Made by a program: the position numbers and the translations under genes. Under the pieces are notes generated by a model. That model made no database searches and had not been told where the DNA came from. It saw nothing but the letters and a program-made list of their open reading frames with translations. Of a DNA stretch of 64,000 bases, positions 59,151 to 64,000 are shown piece by piece. How positions within the stretch are numbered: position 1 is the first letter of the stretch; each line of letters opens with the position of its first letter. The stretch lies in the NCBI GenBank assembly GCA_902702965.1, contig CACRXP010000719.1:169576-233575 (forward strand). The letters run 5' to 3'. Origin of the DNA: Spirometra erinaceieuropaei (Eukaryota; Platyhelminthes; Cestoda; Diphyllobothriidea; Diphyllobothriidae).

Positions 59151-59703
59151 CATTGGAACCCCTGCTGTTTGGAAGTCTCGTGAGGCTGATTTATCAAGGC
59201 ATCTTCTTAGCAGTTCACCCACAGCGTCCCCTCGGAAAGGGACTCTGGGGAACAGGGTTTTCTTTTCGTCAGTCAGTATGGTGGGTTTACCGGTCGTTCC
59301 ACAATGTTCTTTGCATTATACCCGTTTTTCCAATCAAGTCCTGAATCTTTTTAAGCTCCGCCTCGATGCTGTCGGCCGAACAATTTCTTCTGCACTTTGC
59401 ACTGTATCCAAACTACTACCATTGGAATCCCTGCTGTTTGGAAGTCTCTTGAGGCAGATTCATCAAGGCATATACCTAGAAGTTTACCCACAGCGTCCCC
59501 TCGGAAAGGGACTCTGGGGAACAGGGTTTTCTTTTCGTCAGCCAGTATGGTGGGTTTTACCGGTGGCTCTACAATGCTCTTTGCAGTATACCTGTCAGAA
59601 TACCCGTTTTTTCAAATCAAGTCCTGAATCTTTTTATGCTCCGACTCAATGCTGACTGCCGAACAATTTCTTCTGCACTTTGTACTGTTTACAAACAACT
59701 ACT
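59149..59703 (+). repeat. tandem duplication, two units of about 269-285 bp
   Basis: Unit 1 (59149-59417) and unit 2 (59418-59703) both start ACCATTGGAA and contain ACAGCGTCCCCTCGGAAAGG, TTCTTTTCGTCAG, AATCAAGTCCTGAATC and GAACAATTTCTTCTGCACTT. They differ at scattered bases and by a short insertion in unit 2. The duplication sits between the inverted endonuclease piece and the coding part of a PLE. Confidence 0.85.
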
Positions 59704-61040
59704 GGAGATTGCTGCAGCCTACTTGTACATTTCTAACCACCGAAACTTCAAAAAGATACGTTGAGAATCAACCGAAAAGTACGCTAGTAAAGCTACAGGA
59801 ACTTGAGCCTCACGTATGTCAACGAGAAGCCGTCCTTGACACTCTAACAGAGGATGATAGACACGAATTTGTCGACTTTATTCAGTCTTTAGGTAGGAAA
59901 CACGGAGAGGCAAAGTGTTTTGAGCCTCCTAAAAATGTGCACGAAATGAAACGACAATCACGACTTCCATACGATCCAGGTCGGTACGCACACAACCATT
60001 CTTACATGACGCATGACAAAACGTCACCTGAAGCATTATCCCTTGGCTTTATTTTTTGGATGTCTGGTCGAAAAATTAATTACTTAAAATTACAAACTCA
60101 GGTCGAGAACCTCTGGAAACAAACCTTCGATCTAGTGCCCACTTTCGAAGACTTTATTTAACACTTTAAATTAACAGTGGGGAATTGTTGTTTTTATTAC
60201 CTGAAGAAGGTATCAAAATTTCGGGGGTTACTGACAAAAGCATAAGTGAATAAGTTAAGGAGAATAAAGATATATTTGTAACTAGGCCAGATAAAGCAAT
60301 AGACGTCGTTATAATGAACAGATCGGACTACGTAGCGAAGATACGGTTCATAGTATTAGACCAGAATAAATTCAGGAAAGTAGACAGAGCAGAAAAGCTT
60401 AAGGATGAAGCAGAGGCAAAACCGACCGACTGTATAAATAGGCAGCTAAAACACTTCGAACTAGTCGGTAAACGTATCCTTTGACTGCGTTGTTTACCTA
60501 TGATCGACAAGGATGGCCTGCCGTTTCGTCCCATTTTGGACATTTTAAACTCTCTGTATAATGCGATAGCGGAATGGTTAGCAGAGACATTCAAGCCTGT
60601 ACAGCATCAGCTAGCACCACGTAGCTATTGAGATGCCCTCGAATTCATTGGTGATGTCAGAGATCTTAAACAAAACGGCATAGGGATATTCTTGCTGAAC
60701 GAATCGTCACTTTTCGCAAAAGTCCACATCTGCGAATTCCTCTAAACCAATTAGCAGAAAACAAGGATTCCGACGGACACGCTCAAGGAACTATTGCTAA
60801 GACGCATTTGGCTTGCGCAGTTCATGTTGACAACCAAATCTGTACACAAATAAACGAAGTTGCTATGGGCTCGCCTCTTGTAAACCTTTTAGTCGATGTT
60901 TCCATGGGTAAGCTGGAGAACTTGCAGGTAGGCAATCACACCAATTCAGTTACATGCAGTTTTGCTGACGAAGAGATAGGCAAACGCCTAATGGTTACAG
61001 ACTGCCTAGGAAAACGCGTCGATATGTCGAAAATTTAAAA
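59690..61040 (+). pseudogene. Penelope-like element 4, eroded reverse transcriptase
   Basis: The N-terminal PLE region is in frame 59649-60161: THDKTSPEALSLGFIFWMSG, RKINYLKLQTQVENLWKQTF. Further on, in broken frames, are YYLKKVSKFRGLLTKA, TRPDKAIDVVIMNRSDYVAK (about 60285-60345), KDGLPFRPILD (about 60507-60540), AIAEWLAETFKPVQHQLA and EVAMGSPLVNLLVDVSMGKL (about 60857-60916). These are the ordered motifs of a Perere-10/Cercyon-type PLE. The catalytic YVDD and everything after it are missing, and several stops interrupt the frame, so it is inactive. Confidence 0.8.
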
Positions 61041-62000
61041 TATTACGTAAGTGCATGCAAAAGCAAGCAGCGATCTGGCTGTAGAAAAAATGATAATCAT
61101 GAGTACCTACTAACTGGCTGCTAGTAGTATGGTCATGTTTAACAACTCTTCTTGAATGATTGCCTCGGTGAAGCGGTCCGTCTCAATAATAGGGGTTTAC
61201 TCGTCTTCACAAGTGGGTGGAAAAAGTCGGGTTCTCTCGTCACGACGGACAGCTAGAACTGCAAAAGATGTTCAGCCTTATCCTCGTTCCCTCGGCACTT
61301 GGCAGTATTGGGAAAGACTCCTCGTTCCGCGTGCTCTGTCTTCTATGGCTGTAAAAGACGAGAACGATAGGCTGAGGCGTATCAGCGACTATCCACGGGC
61401 ACCTGTCTTGAGGGAAAAGGGTAGTGGGGATTTGACGAGTGAAGTTTATGGATGGAATGTAAAATGCAAAAAATAAGGAAAGCATGGGAGGCATTTTGTT
61501 TTGTGAAGCAAAACGTTTAATACACAGACATCTAACAACCAAAACTAAGCGGGACAATTAAAAAAATAAGCAATAAGTAAATTTCAAAGAATACACCAAG
61601 TCAAGTTAACCGCCGGGTGATATTTTACATCAGGACAGGTATTCAGGGCAAGTTCAACCAACGAGAATGAACGGAAAGATGTAGGAGAGAAAAACTCACG
61701 CAAATTCAGTGCAGGGTTTTTCAATGGAAATTGGGAGTTATTAGTAATAATTAAACCCTTTGGTTTTCTAGGTATGATCTCAGTCAATGAATGCCGCAAA
61801 TGCATAAATTTTTAGTAATTAATTTGGAATCACTGAACATCCAACGCCTGTATGTGGTGGTCGATTTGGTTTTTAAAGGGCCATTGCTTTTTCATAAAAT
61901 TGCATGTCATCTGATCCGAAAGAAGTGGACAAACTCAGGCACATCTTCGAAATAAAAATGAAAAAATAATGATGGAGATAAATTCTGAGAAAGTAATAAA
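61041..62000. other. no gene recognised
   Basis: Frames at 61156-61476 plus and 61240-61557 minus lie over each other and show no domains. The rest is AT-rich. Confidence 0.4.
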
Positions 62001-62002
62001 GT

Positions 62003-62755
62003 ACTACCAGACAAGAGGACTTCAGCCAACTGCGCTAATATGCAAATGCAGGCAGCAAATGAAACAACAAATCTGAATGCGCCATTCAGACAGATATGTA
62101 GTCAGATGTGTTCGGTGCCGAAGAAAGAAGTTCCTCAGAGCCGGCTCGATATTTAAGAACAGCCGGCTCACGGTCAGGACAGTCATGAATACTTGGCCGG
62201 CGTTTTTAAAGGACGCAGTAATGAAAGATTGCAAAAAAGGCATTGGGGTGCCTCACAGAACAGCTGTTGAGTGGAACGCCTTCTGTCTAAATGTGTGTTC
62301 CACCGCATTCATGAATCAAATCAAGAAGACTTGTGGACCGGGAGTTGACGGGACACTATTGAGCCAGCTTAAGTACATCGTCGGTAGACGCAAAAGACAG
62401 TGGTGGCTGGTGGGAATGTATGATACCGGCCGGCGTAAGGCCTTATTCGAGCAGGCGAATAACAGACGCTGGCCAGCCCTGCGATCTGGTGAGGGGCAGC
62501 ATCGTTGTAACGGTTGAGTGGAAGGCGTACTGTCGCCTCCCGTCAGAGCGATATCAGCACTACGCTGTTAAACATTCCAACCTATTCAAGGATCCAACGG
62601 CCGGAGAACTTACTAATAAATTCGAGGCCTGTGGGGGGCGACTGAAAAGGAAGCCCCACGAAGGAGGCCCGCCCTCGGGTCGAGTCAAATGGGCGCACAT
62701 TGGCAAAGTGTAGTATCGCCTATGATTTGGCTTGAATGCCATGGGACTAAAGGAG
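62003..62755 (+). pseudogene. Merlin (IS1595-like) transposase, full-length but decayed
   Basis: The reading starts near 62003 with QTRGLQPTALICKC, has a stop just before ATG 62077, and continues with VRCVRCRRKKFLRAGSIF (zinc-ribbon-like N-terminus). Then follow GIGVPHRTAVEWNAFCLNVC, a helix-turn-helix-like stretch, and a GPGVDGT run that probably holds the first catalytic Asp. After a frame change near 62480, VVTVEWKAY has Val where the second catalytic Asp stands in the copy at 682-1047 (VTDEWKAY). LTNKFEACGGRLKR keeps the Glu. A stop at 62713 precedes YRLWFGLNA. The enzyme would be inactive. Confidence 0.8.
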
Positions 62756-62994
62756 ACATGATAAGTTTTTCTGTCTCATATGCCAGAGGTATATCCTGAG
62801 TAATAAAAAACGAGCGCGGAAGAAACCGATAATGGTGTGAGTAAGTTTTCAAGTTATCTGTCTTGCATTAGCTAGGATTATGGTCCCGCGGCATAACCAT
62901 CGTTTTCTCGCCAGTTTCTTCAAAAGTACTGTCAGTTGTCAACTATGTGCATTGGTATTAACAGAGCACTAAGTTAAAAGTAATTTGGAGTTAC

Positions 62995-63660
62995 AGCAAG
63001 GAATCGTAAAGGTATCTCAGCGTCTGCGGCAGACGATCGAAGCGATAATATCGCTTCTCAACTCTATGAGCTTAAGTCATGACAGGTAATGCTAAGATAG
63101 GGAGCAAAGTCCACGATGAACAAAGGAAGCATTACGACCGCTAGCCAACTCCGTGAACTAGGGACACGTTAAGGAAATGGTAAATCGAATGGTGTCATCT
63201 GCCACAGAACGCCTGACAGTTATGATCACTTCACAATTCTCTCAGCTTAGCTCACGGCAGGTAATCCCAAGGCGCGAAGCAACGTTCACAATGAAAGTCT
63301 GAAACAGAACGATCTCTCCTTAACCTTATGTGCAAGCACCACTTAAAGGAATGCTAATTGGATTCTAACCCCTGCAACAGACGACCAAACCGATGCGGTT
63401 ATGCCAGGTTTTGCTAAAGAGAGGTGTAGTGTCTACGATGAACGGCCCAACCAATACGATCACTCCTGAAATATCTCAACCTAGGCCATCGTAGGTAATG
63501 CTAAGGTGAAGAACAACATTTACGAAGAAGGGGGAAAGCCAAAAGATCGCTTCCCACTTGTATGAACTAGGGTCATCTGAAGAAATGATAAGACGAACCG
63601 TAACGTTAATGACAGACGCCCGAAAACGAACTTCCTGTTAAGAGGAGTAATCAGTGACAT
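62995..63660 (+). repeat. degenerate tandem repeat, unit about 150-172 bp
   Basis: The run CAGGTAATGCTAAG recurs in varied form at about 63083, 63255, 63405 and 63494, each time followed after 20-30 bases by a CACGATGAAC-like run and then ACGATC. Units A and B are about 172 and 150 bases; the next is about 90, suggesting half-unit substructure. The CTGCGACAGACGACC-like run also recurs (63020, 63380, 63610). This is an old satellite with no coding content. Confidence 0.6.
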
Positions 63661-64000
63661 ACAACCTACTTTAACAAGTACAGTAGACACTCTTTATATG
63701 CCGTAGATTTTTGTGGGCCTTCACCCTAACCCTACCTGAGACTATGGGATTAACTATGGCATGGCCCAAAATATCCTCTTCGAAGACTTTTTGATCTCTG
63801 CCGCTGATAATTCTGAACCGGCTTTCCTGCAACTTGTATCCGTCGAGGGATTCAGGCGTCCGATGAATTAAGGAACTTTTCCATAGTTTCCTCTTTCTGT
63901 AAACTTCCTTCCTTAATAATGGAGTCAACCAGCGGGGTTTGCTCGTTGATCTTCTTCATCTGATTGGACAATGGCCGATATCGCCGGAGTGTTTGTGCTG
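63661..64000. other. no gene recognised
   Basis: An 85-codon minus-strand frame (63671-63928) rich in Lys and Arg shows no domain. The window ends here. Confidence 0.4.

Overview
This window looks like nuclear DNA of a flatworm, most likely a cestode of the Spirometra/Diphyllobothrium type; the rank below flatworm is inference. The evidence is small multi-exon genes with short GT-AG introns, Penelope-like elements (PLEs) with GIY-YIG ends and hammerhead motifs, a CsRn1-type Ty3/gypsy element with a tRNA-Trp-type primer site, Merlin (IS1595-like) transposase fossils and a non-LTR retrotransposon tail. There are no bacterial operons or CRISPR arrays, and most open frames are repeat fossils or chance.

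Two host genes can be read in full, both on the plus strand: 5058-7110 and 44783-47823. They are paralogues of an unrecognised secreted protein family. Each has seven coding exons whose lengths are identical exon by exon (31, 80, 73, 123, 98, 79 and 242 nt) with the same intron phases, giving 241 residues, an N-terminal signal peptide and a single C-x5-C pair in the mature part. The roughly 37.7 kb between them is filled with repeats. This pair is the best candidate here for undescribed biology.

Layout. 0.7-4.5 kb: Merlin, gypsy gag-protease and possible PLE fossils. 5-7 kb: gene 1. 7-19 kb: mostly featureless, with degenerate repeats. 19.4-22.8 kb and 35.5-38.9 kb: arms of a large inverted repeat of about 3.4 kb each. 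Between the arms: a tRNA-like SINE, a young gypsy element (23.6-29.1 kb, containing an assembly gap and a misplaced pol/LTR fragment), a copy of a family with terminal inverted repeats (TIRs), and PLE1. 39-44 kb: more TIR-family copies. 44.8-47.8 kb: gene 2, with a TIR-family copy in intron 4. 48-51 kb: LINE tail, TIR-family copy and second SINE. 51.3-54.6 kb: PLE2, interrupted by a nearly complete 984-bp TIR element. 56.5-61 kb: two further PLE remnants and a 269-bp tandem duplication. 62-62.8 kb: second Merlin transposase. 63-63.7 kb: degenerate satellite.

The mobile elements are nested: the TIR element lies inside a PLE terminal repeat, the SINE inside a TIR-family copy, and the gypsy element inside an older repeat with a 4-bp target duplication. 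Every transposase or reverse transcriptase frame seen carries at least one break.
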